This document shows positions 1 to 5,828 of a stretch of DNA of 7,069 bases, piece after piece. The stretch covers positions 1-7,069 of the forward strand of contig JAKIZN010000076.1 of NCBI GenBank assembly GCA_022708005.1, given 5' to 3'. Both the position numbers and the translations under genes were made by a program. The notes below the pieces were generated by a model. That model made no database searches. It saw only the letters and a list, made by a program, of their open reading frames with translations, and was not told the origin of the DNA. Numbering within the stretch: position 1 is the stretch's first letter; each line of letters opens with the position of its first letter. Source of the stretch: Bacteroidota bacterium (GTDB lineage Bacteria; Bacteroidota; Ignavibacteria; Kapaibacteriales; UBA2268).

Positions 1-339
1 CTCTCTGTTCATCTTGTCAAAAAAGGCGAATCGCTTAGCTCCATTGCCCAGCAATACAACGTAACGGAAAGCCAACTGCGTGCATGGAATAAAAATGATA
101 TTAAAGGCGATGTAGTTATCGCTGGTTCGAGAATAAAAGTGCAAGATAATGCGGGTAGCTCGAAAGGCTCGGCATCAACAAAGTCAAAGGACAAAGCAGT
201 TTATTACAAAATAAAGGCGGGCGACACGCTCGGCTCTATTGCTCGAAAGTATGGCGTTTCAGTTAATGAGATAAAAAAAGCAAACAAAAATATATCAGAA
301 ACTCGCTTGCAAATAGGGCAAAGTATTCGGATAAAGTAA
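1..339 (+). CDS. C-terminal part of a LysM-domain cell-wall protein (5' end outside window)
   Basis: Frame 1 is open from the window edge to TAA at 337-339, giving 112 residues of a longer protein. Two LysM peptidoglycan-binding repeats are visible. The first is at about residues 3-47 (HLVKKGESLSSIAQQYNV ... AGSRIKV) and the second at about 67-112 (YYKIKAGDTLGSIARKYGV ... IGQSIRIK). They are joined by a Ser/Lys-rich linker at about 48-65. LysM repeats bind N-acetylglucosamine glycan chains, so the protein probably acts in the periplasm or at the cell wall. Paired C-terminal LysM repeats are common in MltD-type lytic transglycosylases and in LysM peptidases or amidases. No catalytic domain lies inside the window, so the enzyme class is open. 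A GTG at codon 47 could mimic a start but would cut the first LysM repeat away, so I reject it. LysM identity is secure; the MltD idea is inference. Confidence 0.85.
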   Translation, partial: LSVHLVKKGESLSSIAQQYNVTESQLRAWNKNDIKGDVVIAGSRIKVQDNAGSSKGSASTKSKDKAVYYKIKAGDTLGSIARKYGVSVNEIKKANKNISETRLQIGQSIRIK

Positions 340-357
340 CGCTGATTTGACTTTAAG

Positions 358-609
358 GGGGCTGTCTCATAAGGTGGCAGATGAGAGCGTCCGTGTTTTC
401 CAGATGCCCTACAACCTCGAAGGTGTAGGACATCTTAAAGCCAAATTGTAACGAACCCGAAGGGTTCAAATGTTTGTAGTAATGAATAATTAGCGGTTTA
501 TACGACACTGTATGGGTCGCATTATGTATGTAATTTTATTTTCTACAAACATCAAATCCCTTCGGGATTAAGCCCAAATAATGCAATAGCAACCTTTTGA
601 GACAGCCCC
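358..609 (+). mobile_element. 252-bp MITE-like element with terminal inverted repeats (copy 1)
   Basis: The left end GGGGCTGTCTCATAAGGTG and the reverse complement of the right end, GGGGCTGTCTCAAAAGGTT, match at 17 of 19 bases. The interior contains a 34-nt hairpin (402-435), a GAACCC/GGGTTC hairpin (453-467), a long-range stem ATGTTTGTAG (470-479) with CTACAAACAT (543-552), and an AATCCC/GGGATT hairpin (555-569). A full-length relative of the same length lies at 5829-6080, with roughly 90% identity by eye. No open reading frame is inside, and I see no clear target-site duplication (left flank CTTTAAG, right flank TATTC). This fits a non-autonomous transposable element mobilised in trans by an unseen transposase. 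The GGGGCTGTCTCA end is of the kind seen on insertion sequences, but the family was not verified. Confidence 0.75.
402..435. repeat. Hairpin repeat H, copy 1
   Basis: This imperfect copy of the 33-nt hairpin has arms AGATGTCCTACACCT and AGGTGTAGGACATCT around a CGA loop. Its left arm has a T-to-C change and one inserted A; its right arm is intact. It lies inside the 252-bp element. The same hairpin recurs at 897-929, 4185-4216, 5873-5905 and 6131-6163. Confidence 0.85.
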
Positions 610-619
610 TATTCTTTCT

Positions 620-754
620 GGGGCTATCTCATAAGGGTAAAAAACAACATTTTATGTCATATTGAACGAAGTGAAACATCCAGATATATCAATGACTAAC
701 AAAAAAAAGATAGATCCTTCACTTTGTCCAGAACGACACTTTTGATACAGCCAC
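620..754 (+). mobile_element. 135-bp element with similar ends but a different interior
   Basis: The left end GGGGCTATCTCATAAGGG closely matches the left ends of the 252-bp elements (GGGGCTATCTCATAAGG is also the form seen at 5829, apart from its first base). The right end, ACTTTTGATACAGCCAC, is a decayed version of their right end. It starts only 10 bp after the first element stops. The interior is unrelated: it carries an imperfect inverted repeat, 656-680 against 713-737, matching at 18 of 25 positions. The left arm core is TTGAACGAAGTGAAACATC, a sequence type common as short dispersed palindromes in Bacteroidota genomes (general knowledge, not searched). I infer a second non-autonomous element using related ends. 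Confidence 0.55.
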
Positions 755-792
755 TGGTGGTTGAGTTCAAAATTTCTAATACATTATGGAAT

Positions 793-831
793 AAAAAAAC
801 GTCGTAGAGACGCAAAATTTTGCGTCTCTAC
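793..831 (-). terminator. 28-bp perfect palindrome with T-tract; possible terminator for the 995-residue gene
   Basis: Positions 804-831 are a perfect palindrome with arms GTAGAGACGCAAAA and TTTTGCGTCTCTAC. Read on the minus strand the hairpin is followed by GACG and then seven T residues (799-793), the layout of an intrinsic terminator. It lies about 250 bases past the stop of the minus-strand 995-residue gene, so it would be a distant or backup terminator. GTAGAGACG...CGTCTCTAC palindromes are also known as dispersed repeats in several bacterial phyla, so it may be a repeat first and a terminator second. Confidence 0.45.
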
Positions 832-849
832 AAAAAACATAGTATTAAT

Positions 850-989
850 CCAAATAATGCAATAGAAACTTTCCCATTGTCTATTCGCTGTTCTCCAGAT
901 GTCCTACACCTCGAAGGTGTAGGACATCTTAAAACCTAACATTTTCTTACAGATACACAGTCAGTTATAGTTCCTAATGAATTATTTGG
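850..989. repeat. 140-bp hairpin element with CCAAATAAT-type ends
   Basis: The left end CCAAATAATGCAATAGAAACT is matched in inverted orientation by AGTTCCTAATGAATTATTTGG at 969-989 (17 of 21 bases). Hairpin H (897-929) lies near the middle. The right end continues inward as CAGTCAGTTATAGTTCC, part of a longer end consensus (CCAAATAATGCA...AACTCTAACTGACT) also seen at 1037-1079, 4145-4178, 5782-5816 and 6194-6228. An alternative outer partner for the left end is the inverted copy ending at 1074-1079, which matches equally well; also TTGTCTATTC at 878-887 pairs with GAATAGACAA at 1006-1015. One element may therefore be nested in another. Confidence 0.6.
897..929. repeat. Hairpin repeat H, copy 2
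   Basis: This is a perfect 15-bp stem (AGATGTCCTACACCT with AGGTGTAGGACATCT) around CGA. Here it stands without the rest of the 252-bp core: the downstream sequence is TTAAAACCTAACATTTTC instead of the GAACCC hairpin region, so the hairpin is a separable module. Confidence 0.9.
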
Positions 990-1012
990 AATTAAGTATT
1001 CGAGTGAATAGA

Positions 1013-1032
1013 CAAGGAGGCATGCCTCCTTG
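1013..1032. repeat. 20-bp perfect palindrome
   Basis: CAAGGAGGCATGCCTCCTTG equals its own reverse complement. It lies 49 bases past the stop of the minus-strand 995-residue gene. No T-tract follows on either strand, so a simple intrinsic terminator is not supported. It may act as a transcript 3'-end stabiliser, a protein-binding site, or the centre of a repeat bounded by CCAAATAAT-type ends. Confidence 0.6.
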
Positions 1033-1036
1033 CCTA

Positions 1037-1079
1037 AAGACCTAATCAGTTAGAATTTCTATTGAATTATTTGGATTTA
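1037..1079 (-). repeat. CCAAATAAT-type repeat end abutting the stop codon of the 995-residue gene
   Basis: On the minus strand this reads TAAATCCAAATAATTCAATAG and continues into AAATTCTAACTGATTAGG, matching the end consensus seen at 850, 4145, 5782 and 6194-6228. It begins one base after the TGA stop (1081-1083, minus strand), so the gene runs directly into the repeat. Confidence 0.65.
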
Positions 1080-1080
1080 A

Positions 1081-4068
1081 TCATTTCCTTACATAAATCG
1101 GATAGAACTCAAAAGAGCCATCGGAAAACTCAAGCCTGATGTAATATATACCATTTGCAACTGGGGTGCCGTCTGGCATTTTCCCGTCCCAAAAATCACA
1201 ATATGCTATATTAGGCACACGTGGAGCAGAATTTTGCAACTCTTTTATCATCCTATTGCTTTGGTCGTATATTCTAATAGTAACATTTGTTTCACGCGGA
1301 ACGGTATAAACCATCTCCATAGTTTGGTAATAATTCATCGGATTGGGCGATACTTGCTTGATATATTTAGGCTGATAGTTCGCTATCAGAGTATCTGTGC
1401 GAATGCAAGAGCCTACTCCACAGAACCTCAGCATTATCGTATCCGGTGCGCTCAGCGGCACATCCCAACTGTATCGCTCATCGCTACTTGCAAAGCTGGC
1501 GAGTTCGGTGAACGAAAGCCCAAAGTCAAACGACGCCAATAGCAATACGGAATCTGCAGGAAAAAGCATTTTGCCGCTATCCCATCGGAAATTTAGCGTA
1601 GCGCAAGAGCCAGTGCAAGAATCCCATTGCACAGGGAATGGCGCCGGGCGAACCGATATAGTAAAAACATTAGTAGAATCTACGTAATCTCCGATAACTG
1701 CCAATACTCTCGATAATATTTTATTATCTTTTATTGGCTCAAAGCAATCAAAATTGTCCATACAAGGGAGTTTAGAAAGCACAGAAAAACTATGGTCTTC
1801 ATTTACCAAGCCACCGCTAATAGTTTCCCACGACTCGCCATCGAGCGTATATTGAAATACAACGGAGTCAGCACAATATGCATCGCCATTAAGATAAATC
1901 TCCGAGCCGCTATAAAATGTTCGGGCTGCCATATCTGGAATATCTACCCAAGGTCTATTGAAGCGAAGCACAGTGGTTGTATCAAAATTTCTGTTCGGAT
2001 TAGATGCCGCAGCAATTATAAAAAATCCTTCTTTTCCGACCAACCTCTCGCCAACAACATATTTAAATACTTCTTCGCTGCCACTATTCGGTATATCAGT
2101 AGTTAGCGTATCGATATCAGTCGGTACGCCAGCAACGGTTTCGACAAATAGCAAATGCGCCTTGCCGGTGCTGGATAGGTTCGTCCATTTGAACAACACT
2201 GTATCGCCCGGGCAGTAATCAAGCGTAGGCGCGTTGTAATATCGCGGCTCTAACAGAGCAATTGTCTGCGGCAACGGAGTGCCAATTACATAAGTGCTAT
2301 CAAATGTAGTTACAATCATTTCATTTCGCCCGTCGCCGTCCATATCGGCAATTGCAAGATTTGAAATTGTCTGATTTGGGAAATTCATTGTAAAAACGGT
2401 ATCGAACGGCATACCCAAGCGAAATTCGACTGATTTATAATCGCGCATTCTCAACACAATAACTTCCGAGCCGTTGACTAAAAATATCTCTTCCTTGCCG
2501 TCGCGCAGCAAATCGCCATCAAAATCATTTACTGCGGCTACCCAACCGTTAATCCTCTGGCTTGCAATTGTATCAAATGGAAAAAGATATTCATCAGGAG
2601 GCGATGGCTTATCTATTTCTTGTCCGCTATTATATCGCAGAACAAATAGCTTGCTGCCGGCAAACGCAAACTCTTTCGACGATTGCGTAGCCACTATCTC
2701 ATTGCCTCTATTATTTGGATAGTAAGGCGGCCAATCGTTGTTTGCGTTTCCGTCCACATTGCCTACTGCAATAGACCAATAATGATTGCGAGCGCCAGTA
2801 AAGCTCGGAGGCAAATATGGAGGCAAACTCATATCGTCAGGCGAAGTAAGCTGATTGCCCATTATATCAAAAAGGTGCAGACGTGCAGTGCCATCTGAAC
2901 CATCTCTCCCATCATACTCTTCGATGACAAGCACAAAGACGCTATCGTCCGTTGCATTATCTTGAATATTTACGTACATTGGGCGAATTTTTGGGCGGCT
3001 GCCCTTTGCGAAATCCGATGCATCAATAAGCGGGAAGTCTTCGACTATATCGGAGTTAGATATATTTAAAGCGCACACGTAAGGCTTATTGGCTGCTGTA
3101 GCGCTAGAAGTTACATCATTCGGAATAATATCTTTGATTGAAGGAGTTGGATAGGTCGGCAGCATAATCAAGCTTGCGCCTTCGTACTTATTAGTTTGCG
3201 AAACTTGGCTAAAATTCACTTCGGGACCTAATGTAATCCTGCTGTTTTTATCATCTCCAATATCTGGCAAGGGAAAAGTTGATATAGTGTTACTAGTTCT
3301 AAATTGCGCTAATCCGCGTAAAAACGGTGGTTCTACAAAGTATGGATTGCCAATTTTAGGCTGAGCCATATTGAAAACAGCATATAATATAAACTCGTCG
3401 CCATCATTTCTTGCATATACAGGCTTAAGCGATGCGGAAACATTGGGATAGACAGCATTGTCCTTTAAATTCATTGAGAAACGTCTCAATATGTCTACTT
3501 TGCCAGTCTCATGATTATATCCAACTATAAAAGCTACCGCCAAGCTATCCTCACGCTCAGCTTCTATAGTTTCTAATCCTAATACAAGCGTAGGCGAAGC
3601 AAATGGGAAACCGGGTGCGCGGAAACTTGTATCTAACAAAGCCGATACGCCCACAACGCCATTTAAAGCATCTGGAAGTTTTGTAACTGATACAGTTTTG
3701 CCCTTGCCGTCGATAATCACAAGGCGATCCCCTACCACTGCTGCCATTTCATTCGGAGCGAACGGGAAATTGCTAAATATTTTATCATTTGCAACGATAT
3801 TGCCTATCAGTGGCTGCACATGCCCAGAAATCAATGGAGTTGACCACTTCACTTTTAATGAATCAAAGAACTGCCTACCAGACCGCAATTCGACCTGCCG
3901 AGTTCCTTCGGAATTGCCCTGAGGATACAGCCAGTTAGCCGGACTTGAATTATATTGTGCTGAAGCTGGCGAAAATTGTACAATTATCAATAAAAATAAG
4001 AAAATTGACAATTTTATTATGCCACGCATCTTTCTAATATTCGCTAAATTTCGCAGATAAACAGACAT
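1081..4068 (-). CDS. Exported VCBS/FG-GAP-like repeat protein with FlgD/T9SS-type C-terminal module
   Basis: This is a 995-residue protein predicted to be exported. A basic N-region is followed by a hydrophobic segment (about 19-32) and a signal-peptidase-like PASA-Q site near 37/38. Three calcium-loop-like motifs of VCBS/FG-GAP type are visible: NVDGN (437-441), NDFDGDLLRDGKEE (514-527) and ADMDGDGRNE (574-583), so residues about 430-600 may form part of a beta-propeller. A Cys-containing, probably beta-sandwich region follows (about 605-900). The C-terminus (about 905-995) has SPNP, then WDGKMPDGTPVANGIYYIRLEF and a final YPIYVRK, matching FlgD-Ig/type IX secretion sorting modules. The protein is probably surface-attached or secreted; its ligand is unknown. 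The 4068 ATG is chosen because TAGGG (4076-4080) lies 7 bases upstream; an ATG at 4029 (Met14) would give a more usual signal-peptide length. It appears monocistronic. Confidence 0.85.
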   Translation of the reverse strand: MSVYLRNLANIRKMRGIIKLSIFLFLLIIVQFSPASAQYNSSPANWLYPQGNSEGTRQVELRSGRQFFDSLKVKWSTPLISGHVQPLIGNIVANDKIFSNFPFAPNEMAAVVGDRLVIIDGKGKTVSVTKLPDALNGVVGVSALLDTSFRAPGFPFASPTLVLGLETIEAEREDSLAVAFIVGYNHETGKVDILRRFSMNLKDNAVYPNVSASLKPVYARNDGDEFILYAVFNMAQPKIGNPYFVEPPFLRGLAQFRTSNTISTFPLPDIGDDKNSRITLGPEVNFSQVSQTNKYEGASLIMLPTYPTPSIKDIIPNDVTSSATAANKPYVCALNISNSDIVEDFPLIDASDFAKGSRPKIRPMYVNIQDNATDDSVFVLVIEEYDGRDGSDGTARLHLFDIMGNQLTSPDDMSLPPYLPPSFTGARNHYWSIAVGNVDGNANNDWPPYYPNNRGNEIVATQSSKEFAFAGSKLFVLRYNSGQEIDKPSPPDEYLFPFDTIASQRINGWVAAVNDFDGDLLRDGKEEIFLVNGSEVIVLRMRDYKSVEFRLGMPFDTVFTMNFPNQTISNLAIADMDGDGRNEMIVTTFDSTYVIGTPLPQTIALLEPRYYNAPTLDYCPGDTVLFKWTNLSSTGKAHLLFVETVAGVPTDIDTLTTDIPNSGSEEVFKYVVGERLVGKEGFFIIAAASNPNRNFDTTTVLRFNRPWVDIPDMAARTFYSGSEIYLNGDAYCADSVVFQYTLDGESWETISGGLVNEDHSFSVLSKLPCMDNFDCFEPIKDNKILSRVLAVIGDYVDSTNVFTISVRPAPFPVQWDSCTGSCATLNFRWDSGKMLFPADSVLLLASFDFGLSFTELASFASSDERYSWDVPLSAPDTIMLRFCGVGSCIRTDTLIANYQPKYIKQVSPNPMNYYQTMEMVYTVPRETNVTIRIYDQSNRMIKELQNSAPRVPNIAYCDFWDGKMPDGTPVANGIYYIRLEFSDGSFEFYPIYVRK

Positions 4069-4113
4069 TTATCAACCCTACACTCTTGTTTTTAGTATTA
4101 TATCACTAAAAAC
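4066..4113 (-). promoter_or_regulatory. Leader of the 995-residue gene: SD, TATAAT and inverted repeat
   Basis: On the minus strand the leader contains a Shine-Dalgarno-like TAGGG (4076-4080) 7 bases before ATG 4068-4066. An inverted repeat has arms GTTTTTAGT (4105-4113 read on the minus strand) and ACTAAAAAC (4088-4096) with an 8-base loop that contains TATAAT (4097-4102). The repeat could be a transcript hairpin or an operator over the -10 box. I find no convincing -35, so the promoter reading is weak; the inverted repeat is seen directly. Confidence 0.35.
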
Positions 4114-4144
4114 ATTAGCATAAATCAAGCCAATTTTGTATAAA

Positions 4145-4178
4145 CTCAAATAATGCAGAAGAAACTCTAGCTGACTAT
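4145..4178 (+). repeat. CCAAATAAT-type repeat end, left side of repeat copy at 4185
   Basis: CTCAAATAATGCAGAAG followed by AAACTCTAGCTGACTAT matches the end consensus found in inverted orientation at 6194-6228 and 955-989. Here it directly precedes hairpin H and the structured core, in place of the GGGGCTGTCTCA end that precedes the core elsewhere. Confidence 0.6.
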
Positions 4179-4184
4179 AATAAT

Positions 4185-4357
4185 AGATGTCCTACACCTC
4201 GAAGGGTAGGACATCTTAAAGGCAAATTGTAACGAACCCGAAGGGTTCAAATGTTTGTAGTAATAAATAATTAGCGGTTTATACGACCCTGTAGGATTCG
4301 CATTATGTATGTAATTTTATTTTCTACAAACATCAAATCCCTTCGGGATTAAACCCA
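4185..4357 (+). repeat. Core of the 252-bp repeat without its inverted-repeat ends (copy 2)
   Basis: This region is closely similar to the interiors of 358-609 and 5829-6080: hairpin H (4185-4216, right arm missing GT), GAACCCGAAGGGTTC (4234-4248), the long-range stem ATGTTTGTAG (4251-4260) with CTACAAACAT (4324-4333), and AATCCCTTCGGGATT (4336-4350). It stops in ACCCAAATTATTCC and lacks both GGGGCTGTCTCA-type ends. It is therefore either a truncated copy or the same core carried by the other end type. It lies between two divergent genes, about 120 bp beyond the start of the 995-residue gene and 145 bp before the flavin reductase gene. Confidence 0.8.
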
Positions 4358-4470
4358 AATTATTCCATTTTATAAAAATTAGGGCAACTAAGCAAAAATT
4401 GCGCAAAACAAAAAATATTAAGCAGACTGTTTTTTCTTTTAATTTTAAATTCAAATTGTTATATTGCTAT

Positions 4471-4488
4471 ATAATTTTGCAAAATTAT
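4471..4488 (+). promoter_or_regulatory. Putative promoter box and 18-bp palindromic operator before the flavin reductase gene
   Basis: ATAATTTTGCAAAATTAT is a perfect 18-bp palindrome ending 14 bases before the chosen ATG (4503). Its left half contains TAATTTTG (4472-4479), which fits the Bacteroidota -7 consensus TAnnTTTG; TATAAT also occurs at 4470-4475. I see no clear -33/-35 partner at proper spacing. A palindrome sitting on the promoter of an oxygen/peroxide defence operon suggests a dimeric repressor or activator site (PerR/Fur-like or CRP/FNR-like in general style). The palindrome is observed; the regulator is not identified. The start codon has CGGA (4493-4496) 6 bases upstream as a weak ribosome-binding site. 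Confidence 0.45.
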
Positions 4489-4502
4489 TTTACGGAATAA
4501 TT

Positions 4503-5183
4503 ATGATTAATTTTGAAGCATTTTTTAAGTTAAGTTATGGTCTATATGTCGTCGCTGCGGGCGATAAGTCTTCGGGCAACGCGTATATAGCAAACACCGC
4601 ATTCCAAGTAACCGCAGAGCCGCCGCAAATCGCTATCTGCTGCAATAAGGACAACTACACTTCCGGCTTTATCCAAAAGTCGAAGCAATTTTCAATATCA
4701 ATTTTAGAAGAGAATGCGTCATCGGATACAATTGGCAAATTTGGTTTCAAATCGGGCAAAGATACAAATAAGTTTGAAGGCTCGAACGTGATTTATGGCG
4801 AAACTGGTTGCCCAATTGTCTTAGATGATTCTATTGCCTATTTAGAGTGCGAACTTGTTAGCACGCATGATGTTGGCACACACACAATCTTTATCGGCAA
4901 AATTAAAAATGCCGAACTGCTGAATGCCGACAAAGAACCTATAACTTACGCAAACTACCGGCGCATCCGCAAAGGACTTGCTCCGAAGAACGCTCCAACT
5001 TATGTAGATAAGTCTAAAATAACTCAACCCAGCACCAAAACAGACTTCGCTAAATACAAATGCAACGTATGCGGGTATGTTTATGATGAGAGCGAATCGG
5101 GAGTAAAGTTCGGCGATTTGCCAGCAGACTGGCATTGCCCCGTTTGCGGAGCCGATAAAGAAGAATTTTCACTTGTTCAATAA
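4503..5183 (+). CDS. Flavin reductase-rubredoxin fusion (high-molecular-weight rubredoxin type)
   Basis: This is a 226-residue cytoplasmic redox protein. Residues about 3-160 form an FMN-binding flavin-reductase-like domain, with the typical run [20 protein letters not shown] (24-43) and a [10 protein letters not shown] strand (125-134). A short linker leads to a C-terminal rubredoxin domain (about 184-226) with iron ligands Cys187, Cys190, Cys212 and Cys215 in CNVCGY and CPVCGA. The same architecture is known in Hrb of Moorella, which carries electrons from NAD(P)H to partner proteins such as A-type flavoproteins. Here the partner is probably the rubrerythrin encoded 19 bases downstream. I chose ATG 4503 over an in-frame TTG at 4464 because the latter lies ahead of the putative promoter box and would add 13 residues absent from the fold. 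No A-type flavoprotein gene is in the window. Confidence 0.9.
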   Translation: MINFEAFFKLSYGLYVVAAGDKSSGNAYIANTAFQVTAEPPQIAICCNKDNYTSGFIQKSKQFSISILEENASSDTIGKFGFKSGKDTNKFEGSNVIYGETGCPIVLDDSIAYLECELVSTHDVGTHTIFIGKIKNAELLNADKEPITYANYRRIRKGLAPKNAPTYVDKSKITQPSTKTDFAKYKCNVCGYVYDESESGVKFGDLPADWHCPVCGADKEEFSLVQ

Positions 5184-5190
5184 TTATAAC

Positions 5191-5196
5191 AAAGGA
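5191..5196 (+). promoter_or_regulatory. Ribosome-binding site that fixes the rubrerythrin start
   Basis: AAAGGA lies 6 bases before ATG 5203. It decides against the upstream in-frame TTG at 5173, which would overlap the preceding gene and add ten residues not found in rubrerythrins. Confidence 0.7.
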
Positions 5197-5202
5197 AGCA
5201 TA

Positions 5203-5781
5203 ATGGAAAAGTCATTAAAAGGCACAAAAACAGAACAAAATTTATTAAAATCATTTGCAGGGGAGTCGCAAGCAAGAACTCGCTATGAATTTTTTGCTAA
5301 AGTGGCAAAAAAAGAAGGCTACGAGCAAATTGCTGCAATATTTCAAGAAACTGCTAATCAAGAAAAAGAGCACGCCAAAAGATTTTTCAAATTTTTGGAA
5401 GGCGGCATGACCGAAATCACAGCTACTTATCCAGCTGGAGTTATCGGGACAACTATGGAAAACCTGAAAGCTGCTGCCGAAGGCGAAAATGAAGAGTGGA
5501 CAGAACTTTACCCAACATTCGCCGAAATAGCAAAAGAAGAAGGCTTTCCAGAAATATCGGCTGCTTTTAAATTAATTGCAAAGGTAGAAGCCGAGCACGA
5601 AAAAAGATATTTGAAGCTATTGCAAAATCTATCGGAAGACAAAGTATTTATGAAAGACGGCAAAGTTTGGTGGTATTGCCGCAATTGTGGCTATACTTAT
5701 GAGTCAGTCAAAGCATTAGAGACTTGCCCTGCTTGCTTGCATCCGCAATCATTTATGGAGCTAAAGGCTGAAAATTATTAA
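5203..5781 (+). CDS. rbr: Rubrerythrin (diiron peroxidase)
   Basis: This 192-residue protein is the usual length for classical rubrerythrin. An N-terminal four-helix ferritin-like domain (about 1-145) carries the expected diiron ligands: Glu21 in FAGESQAR, Glu54 and His57 in NQEKEHA, Glu95 and Glu98 in GENEEW, and Glu129/His132 in KVEAEHEKR. A C-terminal rubredoxin-like domain (about 155-192) has Cys159, Cys162, Cys175 and Cys178, ending CPACLHPQSFMEL. The enzyme reduces hydrogen peroxide to water in the cytoplasm with electrons from a rubredoxin-type donor. That donor is plausibly the fusion protein encoded just upstream, with which it appears co-transcribed (19-base gap, same strand). All key ligands are present, so it looks functional. 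Repeat DNA begins at the base after the stop codon. Confidence 0.96.
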   Translation: MEKSLKGTKTEQNLLKSFAGESQARTRYEFFAKVAKKEGYEQIAAIFQETANQEKEHAKRFFKFLEGGMTEITATYPAGVIGTTMENLKAAAEGENEEWTELYPTFAEIAKEEGFPEISAAFKLIAKVEAEHEKRYLKLLQNLSEDKVFMKDGKVWWYCRNCGYTYESVKALETCPACLHPQSFMELKAENY

Positions 5782-5816
5782 TTTAAATAATTCAATCGGG
5801 ACTTTAGTTGACTATG
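5782..5816 (+). repeat. CCAAATAAT-type repeat end directly after the rubrerythrin stop
   Basis: TTTAAATAATTCAATCGGG followed by ACTTTAGTTGACTATG aligns with the end consensus at 4145-4178 (CTCAAATAATGCAGAAG ... CTAGCTGACTAT). It is more diverged than the other copies. The first base is the base following TAA at 5779-5781. Confidence 0.55.
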
Positions 5817-5828
5817 TCTTTATGCAAG

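Larger units (their letters stand above)
340..1080. other. 741-base gene-free repeat block
   Basis: No credible coding region exists here on either strand. The stretch is filled by repeats: a 252-bp inverted-repeat element (358-609), a 135-bp element with similar ends (620-754), a 28-bp perfect palindrome (804-831), a hairpin element (850-989), a 20-bp perfect palindrome (1013-1032) and another inverted copy of the second end type (1037-1079). Only short spacers of unique-looking sequence remain. The block lies between two genes that converge on it, so it must also hold the 3' ends of both transcripts. Confidence 0.85.

Noticed and set aside
9..194. 61-codon minus-strand reading frame at the left edge
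   Set aside because: It is antisense to the LysM-coding frame, which has clear domain signatures; no family resemblance.
349..620. Target-site duplications flanking the 252-bp elements
   Set aside because: Flanks at both copies (CTTTAAG/TATTC and GCAAG/TTGTC) do not match, so no duplication can be claimed.
1234..3922. Seven plus-strand reading frames of 71-104 codons (between 1234 and 3922)
   Set aside because: All lie antisense within the 995-residue gene, overlap one another in different frames and show no recognisable domains.
4398..4407. Short TTGCGCAA palindrome upstream of the flavin reductase operon as a regulator site
   Set aside because: Eight bases is too short to separate from chance in A+T-rich DNA, and it is about 100 bases from the start codon.
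4842..5135. 97-codon minus-strand frame
   Set aside because: Antisense shadow of the flavin reductase-rubredoxin gene, whose four rubredoxin cysteines are unmistakable.
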